Positions 8,400-17,649 are shown, numbered from the stretch's first letter. The stretch: 42,667 bases of DNA from Ferrovibrio sp. (GCF_029255545.1 NZ_JANLJJ010000042.1:14913-57579), one strand, 5' to 3'. Translations and numbers: made by a program. The notes: generated by a model not told the origin, from the letters alone.

Positions 8400-9815
8400 C
8401 TACCCAGGCATCTTGTCGATGGCGGCGAGGCCGTCTTTCATCAGCTTGGCGGCCACATTGGCGCCGCTGACCAGCTCCAGCATGCGCACCGCGCCGTAGA
8501 GCTGCTGGCGCGCGGCCTCCTTGCCCAGGCCGTTCAGCCGGCCGGCCTTGATATCGGCGATCAGCGTGCTGCCGCCCTGCTCGATCTGCCCACCCAGCGT
8601 CTTCAGTGTCGCGCCGACATCCTTGTCGGCGCCGATCTCGCCGGCCACGCGGGCGACCTTCTGGATGGCGTAGACGCGGTTCTCGGCCGCCACCTTGGCA
8701 TCGAAGATCGCCTGTTTGATCGCCGCTTCCTGGCCCGGCTCGATCGCGCCGGGAGCTTCCAGCGCGGTCAGGATCGCGCCATCGGCGCCGTCCAGCACGC
8801 CGATGCGCACCATGTCGCGCAGCTTGGCGCCAGCCGCTTCCATTTCCGGCTGCGGGCCTTCGGCCATGCCGTCGGCCTTGAGCCGGCCAATCATCCCGAC
8901 GAAGTCATCGACCATGCCGGCGATATTGCCAGCCTCCAGCTTGGTGGCATCGGAGCGGCCGATCGCCTTGAAGAAACGCTTGCTGTCGCCAGCGATCATG
9001 CGGCGGGCATATTTGCCCGGCTTCAGCCCGTCGATGCCGGTCGGCACGTCGCCAAGGCCGTCCATGATCGGCAGCAGCTGGAACGGATTGCTCATGCGGG
9101 CCAGCACGAAGGCGATCATGTACCCGGGCAGGCCGGCGCCACTGGCGGTAAGTCCGTTGTAATGCTCCTTGATTGCCTCGACCTGCTCGTCGAGCAACTT
9201 GCCGACCGGCTTGGGCGAAAGTTCCTCGCGCAGCTGCTCCAGCGGTCCTGCGATCTCGAGCATGCCCAGCATGTCGACCAGATCGAGGAAGACCGTTTCG
9301 CCACCCAGTTTTGCGACCAATTCGGCACGCCAGGCCGGCTCGCTGTCACAGCGGCTGATTTCCTCGCGCAGGCGGCGCGCCGCGATACCCCAGAGCGTGG
9401 CGCCCAGCTTGGCGATGCGCGGATCGGCGGTGGCGCCGATGGCCGGCGCCTGGGAGGCGCGCAGGCTGGCTTCGAGTTCCTTCACCGCCGCCTGATCCAG
9501 GCATTGCAGCATGAACTCCCAGCAGGGCGCCAGGGAAGCGCGCGAGATACGGCCGAACTGCTTGTCGCCGTCCTCGGGCAGGATCAGCAGATCCTCAAAG
9601 GGATGGCAGAAAATGCGCTGCAGGGTCAGATGTCGCGGCGGCCGGGTCTTGGCCAGGCGCGGGCGCAGGGTGCCGAGCGCCGCATCCGCCAGCGCGGCCG
9701 ACAACACGACGGCACGCGAACGTTCGATCAGCAGGGTGAGCTGCGCGACCTTCTCGTCCGGAATCTCGAACAGCTTGCGTTCGATATCGCGCAGCTCGGA
9801 AGCAAGATCGCTCAT
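8400..9815 (-). CDS. Unrecognised alpha-helical cytoplasmic protein, second gene of a coupled pair
   Basis: I cannot assign this 471-residue protein to a family. It has no signal peptide, membrane helix or catalytic motif that I recognise. The sequence looks all-helical, rich in Ala, Leu, Glu and Lys, with amphipathic stretches such as GKLLDEQVEAIKEHYN and helical C-terminal blocks ending in AAKLMKDGLAAIDKMPG. The start at 9815 (MSDLASELRDIE) is chosen over the longer frame because GGAGG precedes it at the right distance, and because it overlaps the upstream stop as ATGA (9812-9815), which implies translational coupling. It sits 43 bases upstream of the pentapeptide gene on the same strand and could share its transcript. 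Its role is probably tied to its coupled partner. Confidence 0.7.
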   Translation of the reverse strand: MSDLASELRDIERKLFEIPDEKVAQLTLLIERSRAVVLSAALADAALGTLRPRLAKTRPPRHLTLQRIFCHPFEDLLILPEDGDKQFGRISRASLAPCWEFMLQCLDQAAVKELEASLRASQAPAIGATADPRIAKLGATLWGIAARRLREEISRCDSEPAWRAELVAKLGGETVFLDLVDMLGMLEIAGPLEQLREELSPKPVGKLLDEQVEAIKEHYNGLTASGAGLPGYMIAFVLARMSNPFQLLPIMDGLGDVPTGIDGLKPGKYARRMIAGDSKRFFKAIGRSDATKLEAGNIAGMVDDFVGMIGRLKADGMAEGPQPEMEAAGAKLRDMVRIGVLDGADGAILTALEAPGAIEPGQEAAIKQAIFDAKVAAENRVYAIQKVARVAGEIGADKDVGATLKTLGGQIEQGGSTLIADIKAGRLNGLGKEAARQQLYGAVRMLELVSGANVAAKLMKDGLAAIDKMPG

Positions 9816-10921
9816 ATCCGCCTCCGTTTGACGGTTTCGACGCGGCGTATCATTTCGATATCGAGCACCCCGGAATTCCACCCTTCAAGCGCGCGCACCT
9901 GCATGCGCGTACTTTCCTGCATGGCCCGCAGATTCGGACGGTTCATGGCTTCTTTCTCGGGGATAATCGGCAGAACTCGATAAATTTCCGTTACCGCGGC
10001 GCGCTGACTGTCCCGGTCGCGGTCCTCGGCATCCTTCCACAGCAGCAGGATGAACTCCCAGCCATCGACGGTCCACCATAACCGCTCGATATCCTGCCGG
10101 AAATTGGCCACCGCCTTATCCCAGTTGGCCAGCACGCGATCGGCATATTCGACCGGGCGAACAGCGGCTGTAGCCAGGTCGCGGGCAAAATCCTCGGTGA
10201 ACAGCGCGACCCTGGCGATGCCATGCGCCAGATAGGACGCTTCCGATTTATCGGTATCGGCCCACTGGGTCAGGCTGTCGGCCAGGCCGGAAATGCCCCC
10301 GATCAGACGCCGCACCCGGCACTCCTTCTGCATGCCCGGCATGCCGAGCGGTGCGAGATAGCCGCCCCAGCGTTCCAGACGCTCGTAGAGCTCGTTGGCC
10401 GTCATGCCCAGTCCCTTGGCGATTCCGGCGAGGCCGCTCTTGATCCGCTCCCGCCCGCTGGCAGTGGTGAAATCCGATACATTCAGTTTCATCTCGCCGC
10501 CCGAGAGCTTCTCCAGCGCCGATTTGAACAGATAGTAGCGGGTGAGCAGAACCTCGTTCTCCTCCTCGGTCAGGCTCTCTTCCGCGCTGAGCTGCGCTTC
10601 CGGGCCGGCCAAACCGGTTTTGGCGGTTTCCAGCATGGCCATGCGGATATCGGGCGGCAGGCAGGAATTGCGCGCAAGGATCGCTTCCTGCAGCGCGCGG
10701 TCATGCATGGTCAGCGAAAATATGTCAGGCACGTCCTTCCAGCGGATGACGTAATTGCCCTTCACGCCCGAAAAGGCCGAAACGGTAAGTTCCAGGTTGT
10801 CGCGGCTGTCCATGCGCACGCGCGCCTGACTGAGCGCCGGCGTGGTGAAGGCCACGGCCGTACCGCGTTCCTCGAATTTCGCGGGCTGGAATTGCGACCC
10901 AGCGCCTTTTGGAAAATTCAT
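9812..10921 (-). CDS. Unrecognised conserved-looking protein, first gene of a coupled pair
   Basis: This 369-residue product has no family I can name. The first 75 residues look beta-rich (TAVAFTTPAL, ARVRMDS, NLELTVSAF, NYVIRWKDV), followed by a helical, charged remainder containing ERWGGYLAPLGMPGM and a tryptophan-rich stretch IERLWWTVDGWEFILLLWKD near residue 290. No signal peptide is seen, and the hydrophobic WEFILLLW stretch is too short and charged for a clear membrane helix. A purine-rich GGGGG tract precedes ATG 10921. Its TGA stop overlaps the ATG of the downstream gene by four bases, so the two proteins are probably made in fixed ratio and act together. Codon use looks like that of its neighbours, so I see no sign of recent transfer. 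Confidence 0.7.
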   Translation of the reverse strand: MNFPKGAGSQFQPAKFEERGTAVAFTTPALSQARVRMDSRDNLELTVSAFSGVKGNYVIRWKDVPDIFSLTMHDRALQEAILARNSCLPPDIRMAMLETAKTGLAGPEAQLSAEESLTEEENEVLLTRYYLFKSALEKLSGGEMKLNVSDFTTASGRERIKSGLAGIAKGLGMTANELYERLERWGGYLAPLGMPGMQKECRVRRLIGGISGLADSLTQWADTDKSEASYLAHGIARVALFTEDFARDLATAAVRPVEYADRVLANWDKAVANFRQDIERLWWTVDGWEFILLLWKDAEDRDRDSQRAAVTEIYRVLPIIPEKEAMNRPNLRAMQESTRMQVRALEGWNSGVLDIEMIRRVETVKRRRI

Positions 10922-11004
10922 CCCCCACGCCTGCCGGTAGAATAACTGAAACCCAGAACCTACTTAACCACACGGCGGGGCAGGCGCAAAGAACCAGACC
11001 GGTC

Positions 11005-11433
11005 CTAGCCGAGCCAGATGCGCGATTTTTCGATCACTCTCTGGGTCTCCTCCCACACATCCAGGTGGTCCAGGTCGGCCGGATCGACCCAGGCGACGGC
11101 TGCGGCATCGTCGCCGGCCACCGCCTCGCCGGCAATCCAGCGGGCGGCGAAATCGATGATCGTGTAGTGGTACAGGATCCGGCCATCAGCCGCCGTGTGG
11201 ACAGAATCAATGACATCGACCAGGCCAAGTAGTTCGATCCGGACGCCCGTCTCCTCGGCGATTTCCCGGTGGATGCCCTGGGCGACCGTCTCGCCCAGAT
11301 GCTGCGCCCCGCCCGGCAGGCTCCAGATGCCCGCGCGGGGCGGATTGCCGCGTTGCACCATCAGCACCTTACCGCCTTTCCAAACGATGGCGCCCAGGCC
11401 GACCAGCGGTTGCGCAGGGTATTCACGAGCCAT
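11005..11433 (-). CDS. NUDIX hydrolase
   Basis: The 142-residue protein carries a complete Nudix box, Gx5Ex7REUxEExGU, at residues 42-64 (G42, E48, R56, E57, E60, E61, G63), the magnesium-binding helix that cleaves nucleoside diphosphates linked to another group. Length and the N-terminal pattern VGLGAIVWKGGKVLMVQRG are typical of small single-domain members close to the MutT/ADP-ribose pyrophosphatase type; the substrate cannot be told from sequence. The C-terminus (AVAWVDPADLDHLDVWEET) is the usual acidic end. It is divergent from the P450 gene, with 74 bases between the two starts. Confidence 0.9.
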   Translation of the reverse strand: MAREYPAQPLVGLGAIVWKGGKVLMVQRGNPPRAGIWSLPGGAQHLGETVAQGIHREIAEETGVRIELLGLVDVIDSVHTAADGRILYHYTIIDFAARWIAGEAVAGDDAAAVAWVDPADLDHLDVWEETQRVIEKSRIWLG

Positions 11434-11507
11434 CGAATCCTCTCCATACTGGCCGGCGCGTTCAAATGCTGCGCCAGAATAGCAAAAAAGAGCGGGAGGA
11501 TAACGCG

Positions 11508-12731
11508 GTGACGATCCAGTTTGACGCCCATGATGCCGCCGTGATTGCCGATCCCTATCCGGCGCTGGCCCGCCTGCGGCAGGACGATCCGGTGCATTGG
11601 AGCAAGCGGCTGGGCGGCTGGATGCTGACCCGGCATGACGATATCCGCGCCTCCCTGCGCGATCCCCGCCTGTCGTCCGACCGGATGCGTCCTTTCTTCG
11701 CTCACCTGCCCGACGATACCCGCGGCGGCCTGACCGACCTGGAAACCCATATGGCGTTGTGGGCCGTGTTCAATGACCCGCCTGACCACACAAGGCTGCG
11801 TGGCCTGATGAACCGGGCCTTCACCTCGTCTGCCGTTGCCGCCCTGCGGCCGCGGATCGAGGCGATCGTGCATGGTCTGGTGGATGAATTGCTGCAGAAA
11901 GGCGAGGCGGATTTCATCCGCAGCTTTGCCTATCCGCTGCCGGCCACGGTGATCGCCGCCCTGCTGGGTGTACCGCAGGCGGATGTGGATCTGCTGAAAC
12001 ACTGGTCGGACGACCTGGGCAGTTTCGTGCTGACCTCGCGGCTTTCGCCAGACAAATACGTCCGCGCCAATGACGCGGTCGTGGAAATGAATGAGTATTT
12101 CGGCGCCCTGGTGGAGGAGCGCCGCAAACAACCTCGCGAAGACGTCACCACCGGACTGGTGATGGCCGCCGAACGCGGCGACTTCCTGAACCGCGACGAA
12201 CTGGTGGCCGCCTGCGTGCTGCTGCTGTTTGCCGGGCATGAAACGACCACGCATCTGCTGGGCAATGGGCTGCTAGCCCTGCTGCGGCATCCCGACCAGA
12301 TGCAGATGCTGCGCGACCGGCGCAACGACCCAGCCCTGGTCGCCAATGCAGTGGAGGAGATGCTGCGCTGGGACGGTCCGTCGCTGGCCCAGGTGCGCGT
12401 GATGGCCGAGGACTACGAGTTGCGTGGCCGGACCATGCGCAAGGGCGAGCGTGTCTTCCAGATGCTGGCATCAGCCAACCGCGATCCAGAGGCGTTCAGC
12501 GATCCGGACCGCTTCGACATCGTGCGCGCCGACAGCAGCCGCCACGTCACCTTCGGTTTTGGCATCCATTTCTGCCTGGGCGCGCCGCTGGCGCGGCTGG
12601 AAGGCCAAGTCGCCTTCCCGATCCTGCTGGAGCGGCTGGGCGACATCGTACTGGCCGCCCCGCCGGACTGGAGCGATTCGATCGTGGTGCGCGGCCTGAA
12701 CCGCCTGCAGATCGCCTATTCGGCAGCCTGA
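11508..12731 (+). CDS. Cytochrome P450
   Basis: A soluble bacterial P450 of 407 residues that would bind heme and use two electrons and O2 to oxidise an organic substrate. Hallmarks are the I-helix oxygen-activation motif FAGHETTT (about residues 239-246), the K-helix ExxR in EEMLRW, and the heme loop FGFGIHFCLGAPLARLE with the thiolate Cys at about 356. No membrane anchor is present. GTG 11508 is preferred over the upstream in-frame ATG at 11466 because GGGAGGA (11494-11500) lies seven bases before it. No ferredoxin or reductase gene lies in the window, so electron partners must come from elsewhere. Its 3' end overlaps the convergent molybdopterin subunit gene by 16 bases. Substrate unknown. 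Confidence 0.93.
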   Translation: MTIQFDAHDAAVIADPYPALARLRQDDPVHWSKRLGGWMLTRHDDIRASLRDPRLSSDRMRPFFAHLPDDTRGGLTDLETHMALWAVFNDPPDHTRLRGLMNRAFTSSAVAALRPRIEAIVHGLVDELLQKGEADFIRSFAYPLPATVIAALLGVPQADVDLLKHWSDDLGSFVLTSRLSPDKYVRANDAVVEMNEYFGALVEERRKQPREDVTTGLVMAAERGDFLNRDELVAACVLLLFAGHETTTHLLGNGLLALLRHPDQMQMLRDRRNDPALVANAVEEMLRWDGPSLAQVRVMAEDYELRGRTMRKGERVFQMLASANRDPEAFSDPDRFDIVRADSSRHVTFGFGIHFCLGAPLARLEGQVAFPILLERLGDIVLAAPPDWSDSIVVRGLNRLQIAYSAA

Positions 12732-15049
12732 GCCACCCCGCCGCTGAGGATGCGCCACAGCTTCTGCGGCGTCGCCGGCATGTCGACATGCTTGACGCCA
12801 AGATCAGCCAGCGCATCGACGATGGCGCTGATCGTGGCCGGGGCCGAACCGACAGCGCCCGCCTCGCCCGCGCCCTTGACGCCCAGCGGATTGGTCTTGC
12901 ACGGCACCTCGCAGAGGATCACCTCGATCTCGGGGAAGTTGTCGGCACGCGGGAGGCAATAGTCGGTGAAGCTGCCGGTTAGCAGCTGGCCGTCGGTATC
13001 GTAGACGACGTTTTCATACAGCGCCTGGCCGACGCCCTGCACCACGCCACCATGGATCTGGCCCTTGACGATGGTGGGGTTGATCACCTTGCCCATGTCG
13101 TCGGCCACCACATAACGCACCACCTCGGCCACGCCGGTGGCCTCATCAATCTCGACCTCGCAGGCATGGCAGCCATTGGGGAAAGTGATCGCCTGCACCT
13201 GCCAGTCGGCGGCGGTATCGAGGCCGGCTGCTTCGCCGGCCTTGGCATTGCTGCGCTTGCGGGCTTCCTGCGCCACCTCGACGATGCCGATATCGCGGTC
13301 GGTGCCGGCGACGCGGAAGCGACCGGCGGCAAACTCGATGTCGCCGGCCGCCGTCTCAAGCATGTCAGCGGCCACCACCTTGCCCTTCTCGACCACGCCG
13401 TCCTTGGCTTTCAGGATTGCGCCGCCCTCGGAATACAGCGACCGCGCGCCGCCGGTGCCGCCGCCGGTGGGGATGGCATCGGAATCGCCCTGCAGGATGC
13501 GGACCTTGTCGAAATCGACGCCGAGCTGCTCGGCAACGATCTGGGTATAGGCGGTTTCATGGCCCTGGCCGGTCGACTGGGTGCCGACATAGACCTCGAC
13601 GAAACCATCCTCGGCGAAGCGGATTTCGGCGCGTTCGGTCGGCGCGCCGCCGGTGGCCTCCAGGTAATAGGCCATGCCGATGCCGCGACGCTTGCCGCGC
13701 TTCTTCGCTTCCGCGCGGCGAACCTCGAAACCGGCCCAGTCGATGGCCTTGAGCGCAGTATTGGAGGTGTTTTCGAATTCGCCCGAGTCATAGGTGAGCC
13801 CCATGGCGCTGGTCCACGGGAAGGCGGTGGGCGGGATGTAGTTCTTGCGGCGCAGCTCGGCGCGGTCGATGCCCAGCTCGCGGGCGGCCACGTCGATCAG
13901 GCGTTCCATGATGTAGTTCGATTCCGGGCGGCCGGCGCCGCGATAGGCATCCACCGGCACGGTGTTGGTGAACACGCCCTCGACGCGCGAATAGACGCCC
14001 TGGAAGCGATAGACCGAGGACAGCACCTTGGTGCCGGCCATGGTGGGGATCATCGGCGCATAGGTGGAGAGATACGCGCCCATGTCGGCGATGTTGTGGA
14101 TGCGCAGGGCCAGGAAGTTGTGATCCTTGTCCAGCGCCATCTCGGCATGGGTCAGGTTGGCACGGCCATGGGTATCGGTCAGGAAAGCCTCGCCGCGATC
14201 CGAGGTCCATTTCACCGGCCGGCCGAGCGCACGCGACGCAAACAGCGTCATCACCTGCTCGGGATAGATGAAGATCTTCATGCCGAAGCCGCCGCCAACA
14301 TCGCCCGTGACGACATGGAATTTCTCTTCCGGCAGACCGAGGATCTTGGCCAACAGCTTCTTCTGCACCCACACGCCCTGGGTGGGCGTGTAAAGCGTGA
14401 AGCGGCCGCTGTCCTTGTCGAAGGCGGCCAGCGCCACGCGCGCCTCCATCGAGGCGACGACAATGCGGTTGTTTTCCAGCGTCAGCTTCACCGTCTTGGC
14501 GGCCGAGGCGAACAGCGCGTCGATTCTGGCCTTGTCGCCGATCTCCCAGTCGAAGGCGCGGTTGCTGGGCGCCTGCGGCCAGATCTGCGGCTGGCCCGGC
14601 TCCATCGCGGTGGCCAGTTCGGCCGCCGCCGGCAGGGCATCGTAATCCACCTCGATCATCTCGGCGGCATCACGGGCCTGGGCAGCGGTTTCCGCCACCA
14701 CGAAAGCAACCGGATCGCCGACATGGCGCACCATGCCATCGGCCAGCGCCGGGCGCGGCGGGTCGGCGCGCATGGAGCCATCGCGGTTCTTCAGCGGAAT
14801 CGTGCAGGGCAGGTCGCCGATATTGGCGGCCTTCAGGTCGGCATGGGTATAGACGGCCAGCACGCCCGGGGCGGCCTGGGCAGCCGACGTGTCGATCTTC
14901 AGAATCCTGGCATGGGCATGCGGCGAACGCAGCATCACGCCGTAAACCTGGCTGGGCAGGTTGATATCGTCGGTATAGCGCCCCTTGCCGGTGATGAAAC
15001 GCTGGTCTTCGACACGGCGAACCGGCTGGCTCTGGCCGAACTTGCTCAT
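12716..15049 (-). CDS. Xanthine dehydrogenase-family molybdopterin-binding subunit (CoxL-like, not true CO dehydrogenase)
   Basis: The 777-residue product is a full-length large subunit of the molybdenum hydroxylase family. The N-terminal a/b hammerhead domain (VEDQRFITGKGRYTDD) is followed by the molybdopterin-binding domain with GGGFGMK, DAYRGAGRPES and the C-terminal KGAGEAGAVG, whose glutamate is the catalytic base of the family. True aerobic CO dehydrogenases have Cys in an AYRCSFR loop; here the loop is AYRGAGR, so another C-H hydroxylation substrate is likely. No FAD subunit or 2Fe-2S subunit gene is adjacent, which is unusual because the three are normally co-encoded. AAAGGA precedes ATG 15049. 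It overlaps the P450 gene end, tail to tail. Confidence 0.9.
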   Translation of the reverse strand: MSKFGQSQPVRRVEDQRFITGKGRYTDDINLPSQVYGVMLRSPHAHARILKIDTSAAQAAPGVLAVYTHADLKAANIGDLPCTIPLKNRDGSMRADPPRPALADGMVRHVGDPVAFVVAETAAQARDAAEMIEVDYDALPAAAELATAMEPGQPQIWPQAPSNRAFDWEIGDKARIDALFASAAKTVKLTLENNRIVVASMEARVALAAFDKDSGRFTLYTPTQGVWVQKKLLAKILGLPEEKFHVVTGDVGGGFGMKIFIYPEQVMTLFASRALGRPVKWTSDRGEAFLTDTHGRANLTHAEMALDKDHNFLALRIHNIADMGAYLSTYAPMIPTMAGTKVLSSVYRFQGVYSRVEGVFTNTVPVDAYRGAGRPESNYIMERLIDVAARELGIDRAELRRKNYIPPTAFPWTSAMGLTYDSGEFENTSNTALKAIDWAGFEVRRAEAKKRGKRRGIGMAYYLEATGGAPTERAEIRFAEDGFVEVYVGTQSTGQGHETAYTQIVAEQLGVDFDKVRILQGDSDAIPTGGGTGGARSLYSEGGAILKAKDGVVEKGKVVAADMLETAAGDIEFAAGRFRVAGTDRDIGIVEVAQEARKRSNAKAGEAAGLDTAADWQVQAITFPNGCHACEVEIDEATGVAEVVRYVVADDMGKVINPTIVKGQIHGGVVQGVGQALYENVVYDTDGQLLTGSFTDYCLPRADNFPEIEVILCEVPCKTNPLGVKGAGEAGAVGSAPATISAIVDALADLGVKHVDMPATPQKLWRILSGGVAQAAE

Positions 15050-15187
15050 CGGGACGTCCTTTCGGGCGGAAAGTAAGGGGTAAGGCCGAAAAACTTTGGG
15101 CGAAATGATAGGGATTCCCGACCACCTTTCAACCCGTCCGGTTACGCATCATTGCCAGGATACAATACCCGCATGTCATCCCCCAAA

Positions 15188-16438
15188 TCAGGGCCCGTAG
15201 CGGCGCAGCGAGCGATAGGTCCAGAATGGCAGGGCGCCGGCAATGACGCAGACGGCGGCAAACAGGAAAACCGCGGTATAGCCGCCGGTCAGGTCGTGCA
15301 GCTTGGCGCCGATCAGGGTGCCAGACGACACGCCCAGGCCGGAACCAACCATGATAGTGCCGAAGATCATCCCGAAGCGCCGGCCCTGGAAGATGCGGGC
15401 GGCCGTCGCCCCCACCATCGGGCCGCGGGCCCCGAATGACAGGCCGACCAGCAGCACGAACAGCCACAGCAGCACCGGTGAGCGCCAACCTTCCAGCGCC
15501 CAGAGCGCGGCCAGGCCGGCCAGGCTGAAGGCATAGGACAGGGCCGCCGAGGCATGGCGGCCGACGCGACCATCCAGCCAGGCAAAACCGACAATGCCAA
15601 TAGGGGTCAGCACGCCGACCAGGCCGTAGATCGAGGCCGCCTGCAGCGGCGCGTAGCCCAGTTCGACCAGGTAGGCCACGGCCTGCACCATCACCGAGAA
15701 CATGCCGGCGCTGGTGAAGAAGAAGACCGAGGCCAGTCCCCAGAAGGCGGTCGTGTGTAGCGCCTTGCCCAGAGTCCAGTCATCACCGGCCATGGCGCCT
15801 GACGCTGCGTCTGCGACGGGCTGCGGCAGCCGGATACGGCCAGCCTGCACCGTGGGCCAGTGCAGCAGCAGCAGGGCCGGCAACGCTAGCAGGGCGATTC
15901 CGGCCAGCGTGAGATAGGCAACGCGCCAGCCCCAGGTCTCAATCACGTACTGCGCCAGCGGCACCAGCATCAGCGAACCCATGCCAAGCGCGGCATAGAC
16001 CACACTCATGGCCCGGGAGAGTCTGGCACCCTCGAACCAGCGCGCCAGCAGGGCCGAGTGCGGCGCGTTGCCCAGCGAGGCCGCCGCGCTGCCAACCCCG
16101 ACGCCGATGAAAAGATACAAATGCCAGAGCTGGGTGGCGAAAGAGGCCAGCACCAATCCCAGCATCAGCATGGCGAGGCCGGCGATGTAAAGGCGCAACG
16201 GGCCGAAACGGTCGAAGCAGTAGCCGGCCAGTGGCGCGCTGCAGCCAGCCAGCAGCATCTGCAGCGAATAAATCGCCGCCACATCGGCGCGGTTGGCCTG
16301 GAACTCCTCGGTCAGCGCCAGGAGGAAGGTAGTGAAGGTTTCGCCGACACCGCGCGATAGCGCGTTCAGGAAGAAACAGATGCCGACCAGGACAATCGCA
16401 GTCTTGGTCGCGCTGCGACTGGGTCCGTCCTCCGGCAC
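15188..16438 (-). CDS. MFS transporter
   Basis: The 416-residue protein is hydrophobic throughout and fits twelve transmembrane helices of the major facilitator superfamily. Between helices 2 and 3 it carries GYCFDRFGPLRLY, a version of the family GxxxDRxGxR loop, and a related turn WLDGRVGRH at the start of the second half. A hydrophilic linker of about 30 residues (QAGRIRLPQPVADAASG...DDWTLGKALH) separates the halves. It looks like the monocarboxylate/oxalate-type branch, but the substrate is not clear. The start is a GTG at 16438, three bases after the stop of the acyl-CoA dehydrogenase gene, so the two are almost certainly co-transcribed. The permease may import or export the acid that the dehydrogenase handles as CoA ester. 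Confidence 0.9.
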   Translation of the reverse strand: MPEDGPSRSATKTAIVLVGICFFLNALSRGVGETFTTFLLALTEEFQANRADVAAIYSLQMLLAGCSAPLAGYCFDRFGPLRLYIAGLAMLMLGLVLASFATQLWHLYLFIGVGVGSAAASLGNAPHSALLARWFEGARLSRAMSVVYAALGMGSLMLVPLAQYVIETWGWRVAYLTLAGIALLALPALLLLHWPTVQAGRIRLPQPVADAASGAMAGDDWTLGKALHTTAFWGLASVFFFTSAGMFSVMVQAVAYLVELGYAPLQAASIYGLVGVLTPIGIVGFAWLDGRVGRHASAALSYAFSLAGLAALWALEGWRSPVLLWLFVLLVGLSFGARGPMVGATAARIFQGRRFGMIFGTIMVGSGLGVSSGTLIGAKLHDLTGGYTAVFLFAAVCVIAGALPFWTYRSLRRYGP

Positions 16439-16441
16439 GAC

Positions 16442-17602
16442 TCAGCCCTCGGCCCCGGCTTCGGCCTGGCGCAGCATCTGCCGGGCGATGACGATCTGCT
16501 GGATCTGGCTGGTGCCCTCGTAGAGCCGGAACAGCCGCACATCGCGATAAAAGCGTTCGACGGCGTATTCCTGCATATAGCCAGCGCCGCCATGGATCTG
16601 CACCGCGCGATCGGCGACGCGGCCGACCATCTCGGAGGCAAAATATTTGCAGCAGGAGGCTTCCATTGAGACATTCTCACCGGTCGCATAGCGTTTCGCC
16701 GCATCGCGGACCATGCAGCGCGCGGCATAAGCTTCCGTACGGCTGTCGGCCAGCATGGCCTGGATCAGCTGGAATTCGGCAATCGGCTGACCGAACTGCC
16801 TGCGCTCGCGGGCGAAGCTGACCGCCTCGTGGATCAGCCGCTCGGCGGCGCCGACACACATGGCCGAGATATGCAGGCGGCCGCGGTCGAGCACCTTCAT
16901 CGCAGTCTTGAAACCCTGCCCCTCGCGGCCGCCGATGATATTGGCAGCCGGCACTTTCGCATTGTCAAAGATCACATCGGCGGTATGCGAGCCGCGCTGG
17001 CCCATCTTCCTGTCGGGCTTGCCGATGGTGATGCCGGGTGTGCCGGCCTCGACGATGAAGGCGGTGACGCCGCCAGCGCCCTTGTTATCGGGATCGGTAC
17101 GCGCCATCAGGGTGAAGATGCCGGCATAGGGTGCGTTGGTGATGTAGCGCTTGGCGCCGTTGATGACATAGTGGTCGCCCTGGCGTTCGGCGCGGGTACG
17201 TACGGATGCCGCGTCCGAGCCGGCATCCGGTTCGGTCAGGGCAAAGGAGGCGATCACCTCGCCGCTGGCGAGCCGGGGCAGCCAGGTCTGTTTCTGCTCC
17301 GGGGTGCCGTCGATCAGGATGCCCTGGCTGCCGATGCCGACATTGGTGCCGAACATGCTGCGGAAGGCTGGCGAGGTCCAACCCAGCTCGAAGACCAGTT
17401 CGATCTCCTCGGCCAGATTGAGCCCCAGGCCATCGTATTCTTCAGGGATGGACAGGCCGAACAGGCCAAGTTCAGCGCAGGCGCGGCGGATCTCATCGGG
17501 GATGTGATCCTCATCTGCGACCTGCTTTTCGAGGGGAACCAGCCGTTCGCGCACGAAACGGCGCAGCATGAGCCTGGTCTGCTCAAGCGTATCCTTGTCC
17601 AT
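16442..17602 (-). CDS. Acyl-CoA dehydrogenase
   Basis: A typical 386-residue acyl-CoA dehydrogenase that oxidises an acyl-CoA to the 2-enoyl-CoA with FAD and passes electrons to electron-transfer flavoprotein. The three domains are visible: N-terminal helices, the middle beta-domain with FALTEPDAGSDAAS and YVINGAKRYITNA, and the C-terminal helical domain with RRQFGQPIAEFQ, QIHGGAGYMQEY and RLYEGTSQIQQ. The Glu in YEGT is the catalytic base position of the MCAD/SCAD type. I prefer ATG 17602 over the in-frame GTG at 17614, because GGAAG abuts the GTG too closely; both are possible. It heads an operon with the MFS permease. Substrate chain length is not readable. Confidence 0.92.
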   Translation of the reverse strand: MDKDTLEQTRLMLRRFVRERLVPLEKQVADEDHIPDEIRRACAELGLFGLSIPEEYDGLGLNLAEEIELVFELGWTSPAFRSMFGTNVGIGSQGILIDGTPEQKQTWLPRLASGEVIASFALTEPDAGSDAASVRTRAERQGDHYVINGAKRYITNAPYAGIFTLMARTDPDNKGAGGVTAFIVEAGTPGITIGKPDRKMGQRGSHTADVIFDNAKVPAANIIGGREGQGFKTAMKVLDRGRLHISAMCVGAAERLIHEAVSFARERRQFGQPIAEFQLIQAMLADSRTEAYAARCMVRDAAKRYATGENVSMEASCCKYFASEMVGRVADRAVQIHGGAGYMQEYAVERFYRDVRLFRLYEGTSQIQQIVIARQMLRQAEAGAEG

Positions 17603-17649
17603 GGCACTCGTCACTCTTCCAACTTGGTCTGCCTACAGATTGACACAAG

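Noticed and set aside
8286-9983. A long plus-strand open frame (565 codons) opposite the unknown gene pair
   Set aside because: It is antisense to two genes with good starts and a coupled ATGA overlap. Its product is rich in His, Gln, Arg and Asp with no motif, the usual look of a shadow frame in G+C-rich DNA.
12716-15049. Assignment as aerobic carbon monoxide dehydrogenase large subunit
   Set aside because: The active-site loop reads AYRGAGR, not the AYRCSFR cysteine loop, and the other subunits are missing.
13052-15076. A 674-codon plus-strand frame opposite the molybdopterin subunit
   Set aside because: The minus-strand product matches a known family over its full length; the plus-strand product has biased shadow composition.
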